Positions 19,977 through 29,280 of a stretch of DNA of 64,000 nt are shown in pieces. The stretch is taken from assembly GCA_022484695.1 (NCBI GenBank), contig JAKVKU010000002.1:186001-250000 (forward strand), read 5' to 3'. Source of the stretch: Lactobacillus sp. (GTDB lineage Bacteria; Bacillota; Bacilli; Lactobacillales; Lactobacillaceae). Position numbers and translations under genes: made by a program. Each line of letters begins with the position of its first letter. The stretch's first letter is position 1. Below the pieces are notes generated by a model. It had not been told where the DNA came from, did no database searches, and saw nothing but the letters and a program-made list of their open reading frames with translations.

Positions 19977-21209
19977 TTAGAGTTTAATTTTAGTTTTCAA
20001 AAACCGTAGGGACAAGAATAGCGCCACAATGGAGAAAATACCGATCCAAATATCAATTTGGGCTAGGATCAAAACTGGGTGTTGTTGGCCTAGTGACACA
20101 ATGACCATCCCCACACTGCCAAAAATAGTCCCCGCAGCACTATACAAAGAAGACGCGGAGCCGTTATCTTGATCTTGTTGTTTCAAAATCAGATAGGTAG
20201 CTGGAGGCCGCACCCCACTGCTGGCCACGGTGGCTGGAAATTGCGTTAAAGCAAACGTCCAAGGACTTAAGGCACCACAAGCGAGTAGTAAAATCCCCCC
20301 TAGAATACTGATGCCAAAACAGGTATAAATGACCTTGATACGATCAACTTTTTCAGAAACCTTGATATAAACCAGAGGCGCCAGCAGCATGCCTAAAGCA
20401 TTAAAGGAGAAGAAGAAACTGTACATTTGACTGCTGAGTTTAAAGGTGTTTTGGAAAATATACGAGGATGAGGAAATGTAGGCTAACGAAACAATACTCA
20501 TCACTGAAAAGGTGACCAGTAAGGCGCTGAACCCCGGATTACGCAAAACCACCCCTAGGCGGCCAATGGCTTTGATGACGCCACTGGCATTATCCCGCTG
20601 GTGATTGGTTTCCGTATAAACCACCGACCCGATCACCACGGTTAACCCCAAAATCGCCTGGGTGAAAAAAATCCCCCGCCAAGAAATGAATTGCAACAAC
20701 AACGCCCCAATAACCGGGGCTAAAGCCGGGGAAATCACCACCATGGACTGCACAATGGCCAGAGTATCTTCTTGTTGCTTCCCCCGGTACACATCTTTAA
20801 TAATAGCTGTGGCAATAGTGGTGGCCGTCCCACCGCCAATGGCCTGGATAATCCGGAAAACGATGATTTGCGGTGCATTTTGGGCCAGGCCACACAACAC
20901 ACTGGCCAACATATAAATCGTTAAGCCAATGAGTAAAATTGGGCGGCGGCCAAACCGATCACTTAAAGGCCCCCAAATCAAAGTGGCGCCACTGTAGAAA
21001 ATGAAAAATAAAATCAACGTTAAATTCATGACAAATTCATTCACCGCAAAAAATCGCCCCATGGTCGGCAGTGCCGGTAAATAAAGATCAGTGGATAGTG
21101 GTACAAAGGCACTCAATAGTGCTAGAAAGATAATAAAGCTTTTTGGTCCTAAGACTTTTTGGCTGCTAGTTGCTTGCTTAGCCATGCGCGATCCCTCCGA
21201 GATAATCAT
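19977..21209 (-). CDS. Bcr/CflA-like MFS drug efflux transporter
   Basis: LSTDLYLPALPTM, WGPLSDRFGRRPILLIGL, RIIQAIGGG motifs. Start may be at MAKQATSSQ. Confidence 0.88.
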   Translation of the reverse strand: MIISEGSRMAKQATSSQKVLGPKSFIIFLALLSAFVPLSTDLYLPALPTMGRFFAVNEFVMNLTLILFFIFYSGATLIWGPLSDRFGRRPILLIGLTIYMLASVLCGLAQNAPQIIVFRIIQAIGGGTATTIATAIIKDVYRGKQQEDTLAIVQSMVVISPALAPVIGALLLQFISWRGIFFTQAILGLTVVIGSVVYTETNHQRDNASGVIKAIGRLGVVLRNPGFSALLVTFSVMSIVSLAYISSSSYIFQNTFKLSSQMYSFFFSFNALGMLLAPLVYIKVSEKVDRIKVIYTCFGISILGGILLLACGALSPWTFALTQFPATVASSGVRPPATYLILKQQDQDNGSASSLYSAAGTIFGSVGMVIVSLGQQHPVLILAQIDIWIGIFSIVALFLSLRFLKTKIKL

Positions 21210-21597
21210 ATCCGATTATCATCGGTCCAACAGGGGTAAAAGTAAAGCAAAAAGGCCTAAAAACCATGGCCAGTCTGCTTTATGAGCAATTTAATAGCAA
21301 AAATAATAAATCACTGAGTTAAAAATTTGATGACAAAAAAATTTAAAATAGTGACCACATCAAATTTTCTGTAAAATGTCTATAATTTTAACTTATCTCA
21401 AAATTATTCTCCGTATTTTGAATCTTTTAGCCCTGATAATAAGTTCATAATTACCATATAATAATTACGGATTTATGGTAAAAATGAGAAGCTTATTTTT
21501 CATGAAAAACCTGTTGACTTGCCCTTTTCTGGCTGTTAGTATATTCAAATTCGAGTTAAAGCCTCGAGCATTTCAAAGCGAAGGGATGTTAAACATT

Positions 21598-22140
21598 ATG
21601 AAATTAATTCAAGCGCAATTAAAAGATAAAAACACGATCATGACTATTTTACGGGATGGCAGCCGTCAACTTGCCAAGCAAGGGATTGACCAGTGGCAAG
21701 GGGACTACCCTAATGAAACCCAGGTCTTAGCCGATATTCAAGCTGGTCACAGCTATCTATACCAAACCGATGCCGGCCAGACTGTCGGGTCAATTGCTGT
21801 TGCCCCATCCCCGGATAGTTCCTATGATACCTTAGAGGGCTCTTGGCTGGTGAATACCGACAGCTTTGCCGTCATTCATCGGGTCGCTGTTTTGTCTGAG
21901 TGTACAGGTCATGGTTATGCCACGACCCTATTACAATCTGGGATTAATCTTATTCAAGCTAAACATCCCCATGCGGCCAGTGTGCGTATTGACACCCACC
22001 AGCATAATCAGGCCATGCAGCATTTGATAAATAAATTAGGTTTCAACCAGGTAGGCCAAATCTCTGGCGTTTATACCGACGCTGATGTGAGTTTTGTTTA
22101 TGAAAAACCCATCAGACAATTGGTTGGTATTGCCCGTTAA
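21598..22140 (+). CDS. GNAT family N-acetyltransferase
   Basis: VIHRVAVLSECTGHGYATTLLQSGI acetyl-CoA motif A, C-terminal LGFNQVGQISGVY. Start taken at MKLIQAQLKD rather than 21475. Confidence 0.82.
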   Translation: MKLIQAQLKDKNTIMTILRDGSRQLAKQGIDQWQGDYPNETQVLADIQAGHSYLYQTDAGQTVGSIAVAPSPDSSYDTLEGSWLVNTDSFAVIHRVAVLSECTGHGYATTLLQSGINLIQAKHPHAASVRIDTHQHNQAMQHLINKLGFNQVGQISGVYTDADVSFVYEKPIRQLVGIAR

Positions 22141-22155
22141 TCATTATCATTTAGG

Positions 22156-22184
22156 AGCAACGCCTTTGGGCGTTGCTTTTTTTA
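22156..22184 (+). terminator. intrinsic terminator of GNAT gene
   Basis: AGCAACGCC-TTTG-GGCGTTGCT-TTTTTTT. Confidence 0.9.
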
Positions 22185-22195
22185 TTGGGCCCACT

Positions 22196-22642
22196 TTACC
22201 GCAAGGCGTCATCAACTTGCGCCCTTAAATTGTCTCCGGTAGCCAGCGGCTGTTCCGGATAGGCTTGAATCAATTCAACGGCCTGCTCTACCAACCTCTC
22301 TCGGGCTTTTTGAACATTCCAGGGCACTTTTCGCTTAGGATCCACATAGGCTAATTCTGTGCGAAACAACAATATATCGATGGTTTTGTCAATCGATTGG
22401 GGCCCAGGCAACGGTTCTTCAAATGGGTCCGGATCATCAATCCGTATGCCAAAAGCAGCTATCATCCGGTCGACCCAACGCAACGAATAGATGCCATGAT
22501 GATCATAAACGCGTTTGCGCATTTTCCGGGATAATTTCCCCCGCCTCTTCAATCTGTCGTCCATGGCAAAGATGACCTTGATTTCTTTTCTGAATAAATA
22601 GATTAGACTGTCTACTTTTGCTTGGTCAATTTGATTTAACAT
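22196..22642 (-). CDS. hypothetical protein, paralog A of a tandem pair
   Basis: MLNQIDQAKVDSLIYLFRKEIKVIFAMDDRL... aligns along its length with 22846-23268. Confidence 0.8.
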   Translation of the reverse strand: MLNQIDQAKVDSLIYLFRKEIKVIFAMDDRLKRRGKLSRKMRKRVYDHHGIYSLRWVDRMIAAFGIRIDDPDPFEEPLPGPQSIDKTIDILLFRTELAYVDPKRKVPWNVQKARERLVEQAVELIQAYPEQPLATGDNLRAQVDDALR

Positions 22643-22665
22643 AACAATGCCTCATTCCATGATTA

Positions 22666-22704
22666 TTTTAGTGTTGGTGATCACCTGTCATAACCATATC
22701 ATGG
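22666..22704 (-). promoter_or_regulatory. conserved upstream element of paralog A containing GGTGATCACC palindrome
   Basis: TTTTAGTGTTGGTGATCACCTG..ATAACCATA shared with 23296-23330. Confidence 0.65.
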
Positions 22705-22767
22705 AATACCGGCTGAAAACGTTGCTGCCTGGTTATTTATGATAATACTCTGGCAAGTTTTTCAAAA

Positions 22768-22828
22768 ATAAAGGGCAGCTCAGGTCACCATCGTTTGAAT
22801 GGTCACTAAGCTGCCCTTTGATTTTTTA
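22768..22828 (-). terminator. terminator of paralog B
   Basis: AAAGGGCAGCT...AGCTGCCCTTT long hairpin with inner ACCAT/ATGGT pairing. Confidence 0.75.
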
Positions 22829-22845
22829 ACAATTTGATACCGCTG

Positions 22846-23268
22846 TTAGAAAGCAGTCTCGTCAGTTTCTTCTGCCAGTTCGGCATAATCGGACATCAGC
22901 AATTCGATTTGTTCAACCCAGGCATCCCGATCTGCCCAAATATCGTCCGTATAAGTTGCCTTAGGGTCAAGATAAGGCAGCTCAATGCCCAGCATTAAAT
23001 AGTCAATGGAGCTTTGAACTTCAATTGGCCCGGCAAATTCTTTTTTAGCGAAGGTGTCATAAAAAGGATGGACCCCAAACGCTGCCATGAGCCGCTGGTC
23101 CCAACGCAATGCGTAATTTAAATGTTGGTTGTAAACACGTCTGCGAACTTTTCGAGGCAACTTGTCATATTTTGCCAAGCGATCATCGGCTGCAAAAATC
23201 ACCTTGGTTTCTTGACGAAATAACGCCACTAACTTATCTAATTTTGCCTGGTTGTTTTGATTGAGCAT
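22846..23268 (-). CDS. hypothetical protein, paralog B of a tandem pair
   Basis: MLNQNNQAKLDKLVALFRQETKVIFAADDRLAKYDKLPRKVRRRVYNQH... clearly related to 22196-22642. Confidence 0.8.
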   Translation of the reverse strand: MLNQNNQAKLDKLVALFRQETKVIFAADDRLAKYDKLPRKVRRRVYNQHLNYALRWDQRLMAAFGVHPFYDTFAKKEFAGPIEVQSSIDYLMLGIELPYLDPKATYTDDIWADRDAWVEQIELLMSDYAELAEETDETAF

Positions 23269-23295
23269 TTGATATTACCGCCTTTACGATTATTT

Positions 23296-23330
23296 TTTTA
23301 GTGTTGGTGATCACCTGAAATAACCATACC
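23296..23330 (-). promoter_or_regulatory. conserved upstream element of paralog B containing GGTGATCACC palindrome
   Basis: TTTTAGTGTTGGTGATCACCTGAAATAACCATACC; same element as 22666-22704. Confidence 0.65.
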
Positions 23331-23438
23331 ACGAGCTGACCCGCTTTGACGGCGATTTGCAAGGGTACATGATAATATTGGAAAATACATGATAATAATG
23401 CTGGTTATTTGCCGGCAATTTAAATGGTCGCGGCGCTA

Positions 23439-24482
23439 TCAGGCAACTTTGGCCTGCCCTTTAGCCCGCCTTTCCCGATACCACCACCAGAAGCCAAAGC
23501 CTAATATCATGAGACTTAAAATTGCGTAGGATAACCCATAGCTGTAAAGTAACCAGTTGCCAAAACTATAGGGCAGTGTGAGTAACGCATAGCCAATAAT
23601 GACCCAACGTAAATTCGGAATCAGTAAAATGTTATGCTCATTTTCAGTTGAGATACGTTGGAATAGACGCTGACTCACAAAGTAAGCAATAGCGACGGCC
23701 ACAATCACAATGGTTAGCCCAATCAGGAATTTATAATCATTAGATTTAGGCGTTGCTGGTAATAATTGGCGCCAAGTTTGACTGATGCTCAAACGACTAA
23801 GGGCCCCACTGCCCATCCAAGCCCCCACAACAGCGAATAAAATCATCCAGAACAAACTGGCAAAGAAAGTGCCTACCACAAGCCCAGCTGTGTACAAGAA
23901 AACCACCAATTCTAAATTCATCAATATTAGGCCCAAAACATTTAGAGCACTCAAGCCCACATATAATGGCGGCAAGAATAAGTAATAGCCTAAGACATGA
24001 ATGCCGACGCTTACAATAGTTGTAACTGCCACTGCGGCTAGTCCATACAAGTAGCGGGTCTTGAAAAGCCCGCGCCGCTTAAAACCACTGCTGAACAATA
24101 TGGTGTTGAAGCCACTGAGATTATCCTTACTGGCTAGAATTAGACCAAATAAGAAGGCAACAATGCCCGCTAATACAGACTGAAATAAGCCAATATTATT
24201 CTTCTCTGGAATCAATCTATTTTGTGCTGCTGGCATGTAGATATACCGTTGCTGATCACGGTAATCCTGATAACTCATGCCATCATATGCGTGATTATAA
24301 TATTTATTCTCTTTCATTAATTCAAAACTTCTGGCGCTGACTGTGTCATTGCGGAGTTGGTGATAATTTGAAATATCATTGCTCACCGAGACTGCTGTAA
24401 ATAATAACAAAATAGCTGCCATGGCCCAAACAAGTGCCTTATGTCGAATGCGAATCAAATTTAATAAACGCTTACCTGCCAT
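23439..24482 (-). CDS. ABC transporter permease
   Basis: Multi-TM protein directly downstream of an ABC ATPase gene. Confidence 0.75.
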   Translation of the reverse strand: MAGKRLLNLIRIRHKALVWAMAAILLLFTAVSVSNDISNYHQLRNDTVSARSFELMKENKYYNHAYDGMSYQDYRDQQRYIYMPAAQNRLIPEKNNIGLFQSVLAGIVAFLFGLILASKDNLSGFNTILFSSGFKRRGLFKTRYLYGLAAVAVTTIVSVGIHVLGYYLFLPPLYVGLSALNVLGLILMNLELVVFLYTAGLVVGTFFASLFWMILFAVVGAWMGSGALSRLSISQTWRQLLPATPKSNDYKFLIGLTIVIVAVAIAYFVSQRLFQRISTENEHNILLIPNLRWVIIGYALLTLPYSFGNWLLYSYGLSYAILSLMILGFGFWWWYRERRAKGQAKVA

Positions 24483-25370
24483 CTAGACCGCCTCCCCGTG
24501 CTTACTGCGAAATTCAACTTTAAATAAATCAGCCAGCGAAAGCGGCAGGGCCTCGTTAAGGACCGGCTTTTCTGCCGCCAAAGCAGCTTCAACTTCCGGT
24601 GTGAAGTTGGGAAAGACCGCTTCGATCACCCGACCCCGGACGCTTAAAATACGGCCGTTAGCCGTGACTGCAACAGGAATTGATTTTGATGGAAAGACCA
24701 GTTGTAATTTAACGGCAGTCTTTCGAACTGCCTCTAGGGTCAGATCTTGGCTGATCCGACCGGCTTTAACAAATAAGACCCGATCGGATAAACCATCTAA
24801 TTCAACTAAATTATGAGAAGCAATCAGAAAAGTCCGGGTGCCATCACTGACAGCATCCACCACCAAATTCACAATGCGTTCTCGGATCAAGATATCTAAG
24901 CCATCAAAGGGTTCATCCAAAAAGACGTATGGCGCTTTACTGGCTAATGCCAAGGCGATTAGGGCTAGGGCTTGATATCCCTTAGATAAACTGCTGAAAA
25001 TTTGCTTGGGTTGCAGGCCAAAACTCGTTATTAATTTACGGCAGGCCGCTGTATCAAAATTTTGATACATGAGATCAAAGATTTGCATCACTTTATCCAG
25101 GCGATAATTCTTGAAAAATAAGTGTTGATTATCCAGATAAAAGATTTGTTCTCGCAGTTGGGCCTGGGCCTTGATGCTCTGCCCGGCTAGTAAGACATCC
25201 CCGCTATCCGCCACATATTGCTGGGTCACCGTTCGTAAAATCGTTGTCTTGCCAATACCATTCGGCCCAACCAGACCGACAATTTGGCCCGGTTCTAAGG
25301 TGAAGTTGATTTCTTGAAGGACTGGTCGATCACCGATAACTTTTTTTAAATTTTGAATGGTTAAACTCAT
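24483..25370 (-). CDS. ABC transporter ATP-binding protein
   Basis: Walker A GPNGIGKTT, signature-like SLSKGYQALALIALAL, Walker B YVFLDEPFDGLD. Confidence 0.93.
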   Translation of the reverse strand: MSLTIQNLKKVIGDRPVLQEINFTLEPGQIVGLVGPNGIGKTTILRTVTQQYVADSGDVLLAGQSIKAQAQLREQIFYLDNQHLFFKNYRLDKVMQIFDLMYQNFDTAACRKLITSFGLQPKQIFSSLSKGYQALALIALALASKAPYVFLDEPFDGLDILIRERIVNLVVDAVSDGTRTFLIASHNLVELDGLSDRVLFVKAGRISQDLTLEAVRKTAVKLQLVFPSKSIPVAVTANGRILSVRGRVIEAVFPNFTPEVEAALAAEKPVLNEALPLSLADLFKVEFRSKHGEAV

Positions 25371-25732
25371 ATATTTCCCTCCGCTTCATTCAGCCATTGG
25401 CGCAATAAATCCACGCTGATACCCAGACTTTTAGCTTCGACGACGATGGCCTCAAATTTAGGTCGAAATGCCGCAATTGCAGTCGTGCTCACCTTGGTTA
25501 ACGGTTCTGCGATAAATGTTCCCCGCCCCGGCTCAACGTAGGTTATCCCATCTTGATCAAGCTGTTTATAAGCCTTGGCCACTGTATTGGGATTTAGCTG
25601 TTCTTGCTTGGCCATTTCTCGAACCGATGGTAGCCTATCCCCAGGAAGCAATATGCCTTGTAAAATCTGGGTTTTAATTTGCAGTACCAGGCGTTCATAA
25701 TAAGCCAAATGGGCGTATGAATCAGTTGCCAT
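25367..25732 (-). CDS. GntR family regulator, YtrA subfamily
   Basis: ILQGILLPGDRLPSVREMAKQEQLNPNTVAKAYKQLDQDGITYVEPGRGTFIAE. Start taken at MATDSYAHL. Confidence 0.9.
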   Translation of the reverse strand: MATDSYAHLAYYERLVLQIKTQILQGILLPGDRLPSVREMAKQEQLNPNTVAKAYKQLDQDGITYVEPGRGTFIAEPLTKVSTTAIAAFRPKFEAIVVEAKSLGISVDLLRQWLNEAEGNI

Positions 25733-25759
25733 GAGCACACCTCTTTTCCTTTGTATGAT

Positions 25760-25782
25760 GTGTACTATTATACATAGTACAC
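25760..25782. promoter_or_regulatory. putative GntR/YtrA operator
   Basis: GTGTACTAT-TATAC-ATAGTACAC, 9-bp perfect arms upstream of the gntR start. Confidence 0.65.
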
Positions 25783-25921
25783 TGATGGAAAGCAAATACG
25801 CTTTTTGATGCCAAGCAACAAATGTTTTTCAAGTTAGGCACTATATTCTTGATAGCATTGACAGACTGCCTTCACCAGCGCTATGTTAAATGTAATTTTT
25901 GATGAATAGGAGGGCGCAATC

Positions 25922-26602
25922 GTGGTAAAACCAGCCAATATAAATGTTAGCAATCTTACAATTAATTGTTTAGGGGATTCTTTGACCTGGGGAGACAACG
26001 GTATTAATAGTGGTGGCCCAGCAATATCTTGGGTACAGCACATTCAGAGCATCCTTGCTTTCAAAGCTATGCGCAACTATGGTGTCTGTGGCTCTCGAAT
26101 TGCCATTACCCCCGATCATAATGACAGTTTCGTTGAGCGCTACGCCACGATGCCAGATGATGCCAATATTATTATTGTTTTTGGCGGTGTGAATGACTTT
26201 CAACACGATGTCCCTTTAGGTACAGCAACTGGGCGTGATACCAAAACGTTTCATGGTGCTCTAAACACCTTAGTAACAGGACTCACCGCTAAATATCCCG
26301 ATAGTAACCTGATTTTTATGACACCGCCAAAGAATGATTTTCATTCTGAAACAAAACATTATCCCACAACTTTTCAAAAAAATAAGTTGGGCCATACCCA
26401 GCTTGATTATGTAGCTGCGATGAAAAGAGTCTGCAGTTATTACAGTTTACCGGTTATTGATCTTTACGAAATCAGTGGTATTTCACCATTTCTGCCAGAA
26501 CATATGCCTAGATATATGCCTGATGGCCTGCATTATTCTGATACCGGTTATGCCCGTTTGAGTCACCGCATCGCCGGGGCATTGTTGCCATATTTGTTAT
26601 AA
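25922..26602 (+). CDS. SGNH/GDSL family hydrolase
   Basis: CLGDSLTWGDNG block I, VFGGVNDF block III, PDGLHYSDTGYARL block V. Confidence 0.88.
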   Translation: MVKPANINVSNLTINCLGDSLTWGDNGINSGGPAISWVQHIQSILAFKAMRNYGVCGSRIAITPDHNDSFVERYATMPDDANIIIVFGGVNDFQHDVPLGTATGRDTKTFHGALNTLVTGLTAKYPDSNLIFMTPPKNDFHSETKHYPTTFQKNKLGHTQLDYVAAMKRVCSYYSLPVIDLYEISGISPFLPEHMPRYMPDGLHYSDTGYARLSHRIAGALLPYLL

Positions 26603-26642
26603 ATTTCTCCGTTACATATGATTTAAATAAACGCTTCAACTG

Positions 26643-26687
26643 AAAAAGACTGCCAACTTTATTTTTTAAAAGTTGCAGTCTTTTTTA
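26643..26687. terminator. bidirectional terminator
   Basis: AAAAAGACTGC-AACTTT...AAAGTT-CAGTCTTTTTT. Confidence 0.75.
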
Positions 26688-27809
26688 GTTCAATTCAAAC
26701 CCATGACCCTTCAAGTCTAAGAAATGCACGGCCATATTTAACTCTAAAGCCTGTTCCCCATTGGCTAATTCAACACCAAGGGCGGCTTCAATTTTATTCA
26801 AGCGGTACCGCAGGGTTTTGGGATGGATAAAAATTGCATCGGCCGCCCGGGTAATATTTTGATTATGGCGAAAATATGCCAATAGGGATTCAAACAACTC
26901 TGGCTCTTGGTCGTACATCTGATTCAAAGCCGGCGTGACTAAGCAAGCACTTAAAGCCGTTGTCCCAGCGGTTAAAAATAATTTTTCAATCCCAAGGTCT
27001 TCATAGCTGGTAAAAGCTTGCAGTGGCCGAGCCAAGGCGATTTTTCGAGTACCCACCGCTTGTTCATAGGCTAGATTCAAATTCACCAGGGAAACCGGGG
27101 CACTGCCCACGAAATGCAAGTTGGCCCGGGGCGCCACCACCTGTTGTTTGAAAACTGCTAACTGATTGATGCCAGCCAAAACGATGGCCAAACAATCCTC
27201 TAAAATCACTAGGTTAGCCCGGGGTAAAACGTTTTGTAAAGCCTTAACCAGCGCTGTCAAATTCCCAATTTGGGACAATTTTTCAACGGTTAATAACACA
27301 TAGTTTTCAGTTCGAGCAGATAGACCCAGTTGCGTTTGACCAAACTCGATTTGTTCAGATGTGGCAATATTATTACATAGCGCTTTAAGGACGCGGGTAC
27401 TACTGGAATTAAACAGTAGCCCCAATGCGGATAATTCTTGTTGTTGTAATTGGCTAAAGGCCTGAATGATTTCGCGGTAAGTAATATGTCGAATCTGAAT
27501 CAAAGGCAAGCCCTGTTGTTCGCAATAATGGACCAGTTGGCTGGGCACTTGCTCTAAGAATTGATTGAGTTTGATCAACATCCCCGCCGCTTGATGGCTG
27601 ACCAATTCATCCACAATGGCTTTGCGGCTGGCCCAGTCCGTGCCGTAGAGGCTAGTCAAGATCAGTTCGCCCTTTAAGACCCAATTTTCAACATCAGGGC
27701 TAGCCATCACCATGACTTCTTGGATCTGATTGTTGCTATACTGCTGGCCAGCTAACCATGTATAGGCTGTCGGCGGCAAATCTGTGAGTAAATCCGTCAC
27801 ATTAACCAT
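26685..27809 (-). CDS. PucR family transcriptional regulator
   Basis: N-terminal PucR-like domain and C-terminal FRHNQNITRAADAIFIHPKTLRYRLNKIEAALGV HTH_30. Confidence 0.88.
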   Translation of the reverse strand: MVNVTDLLTDLPPTAYTWLAGQQYSNNQIQEVMVMASPDVENWVLKGELILTSLYGTDWASRKAIVDELVSHQAAGMLIKLNQFLEQVPSQLVHYCEQQGLPLIQIRHITYREIIQAFSQLQQQELSALGLLFNSSSTRVLKALCNNIATSEQIEFGQTQLGLSARTENYVLLTVEKLSQIGNLTALVKALQNVLPRANLVILEDCLAIVLAGINQLAVFKQQVVAPRANLHFVGSAPVSLVNLNLAYEQAVGTRKIALARPLQAFTSYEDLGIEKLFLTAGTTALSACLVTPALNQMYDQEPELFESLLAYFRHNQNITRAADAIFIHPKTLRYRLNKIEAALGVELANGEQALELNMAVHFLDLKGHGFELN

Positions 27810-27922
27810 TACAAACCTCCTTTAAAGCTTAATTATGTCATATTTTATCACACATGGCTAAAAACACCAGTTATTTTTAGCAGATCTGCCATTTCAATCA
27901 AAGCCAACAAGCGTATTATATG

Positions 27923-27940
27923 TTATGTAATATCACATAA
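27923..27940. promoter_or_regulatory. inverted repeat in the PucR/MFS divergent intergenic region
   Basis: TTATGT-aatatc-ACATAA. Confidence 0.45.
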
Positions 27941-27981
27941 GCTAATTACGAACTTACTTAATAACTTTGGAGGTTGCGTTT

Positions 27982-29277
27982 ATGGAAAAAGAACCCATCA
28001 GAACTGCACCAGTTTCGTTAACCTTACCCACCCCAAGATACAAGACAGTCACTGTTTCGTCTCATTATTGGTGGCAAGTTGTTGCCATTTGTTTTCTCGG
28101 TTGGGTCTTGATCTACGCTGACCGCACCATTTTAAATCCGGTGATGCCTCAAATCGCCAGTGCTTTTCACATCAACAATACCCAGTTGGGATTGATGAAT
28201 AGTATTTTCTTTTTAACATATGCCTTGGCCCAATTACCCTTTGGTATGATTGCTGACAAAATTGGCCGGCGTTACATGATTACCCTGGGCTTCTTAATTT
28301 TCGGCCTAATGACTTTCTTCTCGGGAATTGTCTCCGCCTTTGGAGCTTTCCTGGTGGTTCGGGCCACTGCCGGCCTTGGGGAAGCCAGTTATTATGGCCC
28401 TCAATATGCTTTATCCGGTGAAGCCATCCCGTTATCTAAGCTCACATTAGGAACTGCCATTATCAATAGCGGCATGGCCTTTGGTTCATCTGGGGGTTAT
28501 CTATTATCCAGTTACTTGGTTTTACAACATCACCAACATTGGAGCCTGCCATTTTTCATTATTGCTGTTCCCACAGTCATCGTTGGTATTTTGTTCAGTC
28601 TACTATTGAAAGAAAAGATTCAAGTCAAGAATCAACCAACGCCAGTCACACCCGAAACGACCCAGGCTGAACCAGCACAACACCAAATTCGGGCTATTTT
28701 TACCAATCGGAATTTAATTTTGACCTTTGCCCTTTGTTTTTGTTCTATCTACGCCTATTTTGTCGTTTTAACTTGGCTGCCCCAATTTTTGCAAACTGAA
28801 CGGGGTTTTCAAGGAACGGCCGTGGGCTTCATTGCCTCAATTGTCCCTTGGGCGTCCATTCCCGGTGCTTTGTTCTTTGCTAAAGTATATGACCGCTTCA
28901 GCCACACCAAGTTACTGGTTTGGATCTTGGTCCCCATTGCCGTCATTGCCTTATTAACAGTCGGATTCACCACCAATCGGGCCTTATTGATCGTGGCTTT
29001 GATTGCCTATGGTTTGACTGGCAAGCTGGCTATTGACCCCATCCTGGTAGCCTTTGTCACCCGGCAAGCCAAGGGGACTAAATTGTCCACCACGTTATCC
29101 GCTTATAACTTCATTGGCATGTCCGGCTCTATCTTAGCCCCTTATCTAACCGGCTATTTGGCTGATAAAGTTGGCACCATGACCATCGGCTTTTACCTAG
29201 GGGCCGCCTTATTGTTACTGGGCGCCCTGGCCTTTTCCTTTACAAAAACCCGTACATCTAACCAATTGGAGGCTTAG
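27982..29277 (+). CDS. MFS transporter
   Basis: YADRTILNPVMPQIASAF, LPFGMIADKIGRRYMITLGF, GEASYYGPQYAL. SD GGAGG before 27982. Confidence 0.88.
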   Translation: MEKEPIRTAPVSLTLPTPRYKTVTVSSHYWWQVVAICFLGWVLIYADRTILNPVMPQIASAFHINNTQLGLMNSIFFLTYALAQLPFGMIADKIGRRYMITLGFLIFGLMTFFSGIVSAFGAFLVVRATAGLGEASYYGPQYALSGEAIPLSKLTLGTAIINSGMAFGSSGGYLLSSYLVLQHHQHWSLPFFIIAVPTVIVGILFSLLLKEKIQVKNQPTPVTPETTQAEPAQHQIRAIFTNRNLILTFALCFCSIYAYFVVLTWLPQFLQTERGFQGTAVGFIASIVPWASIPGALFFAKVYDRFSHTKLLVWILVPIAVIALLTVGFTTNRALLIVALIAYGLTGKLAIDPILVAFVTRQAKGTKLSTTLSAYNFIGMSGSILAPYLTGYLADKVGTMTIGFYLGAALLLLGALAFSFTKTRTSNQLEA

Positions 29278-29280
29278 CTT

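Noticed and set aside
21475-21597. 41-aa N-terminal extension of the GNAT protein
   Set aside because: GNAT homology begins near MKLIQAQLKD; the upstream region looks like leader sequence.
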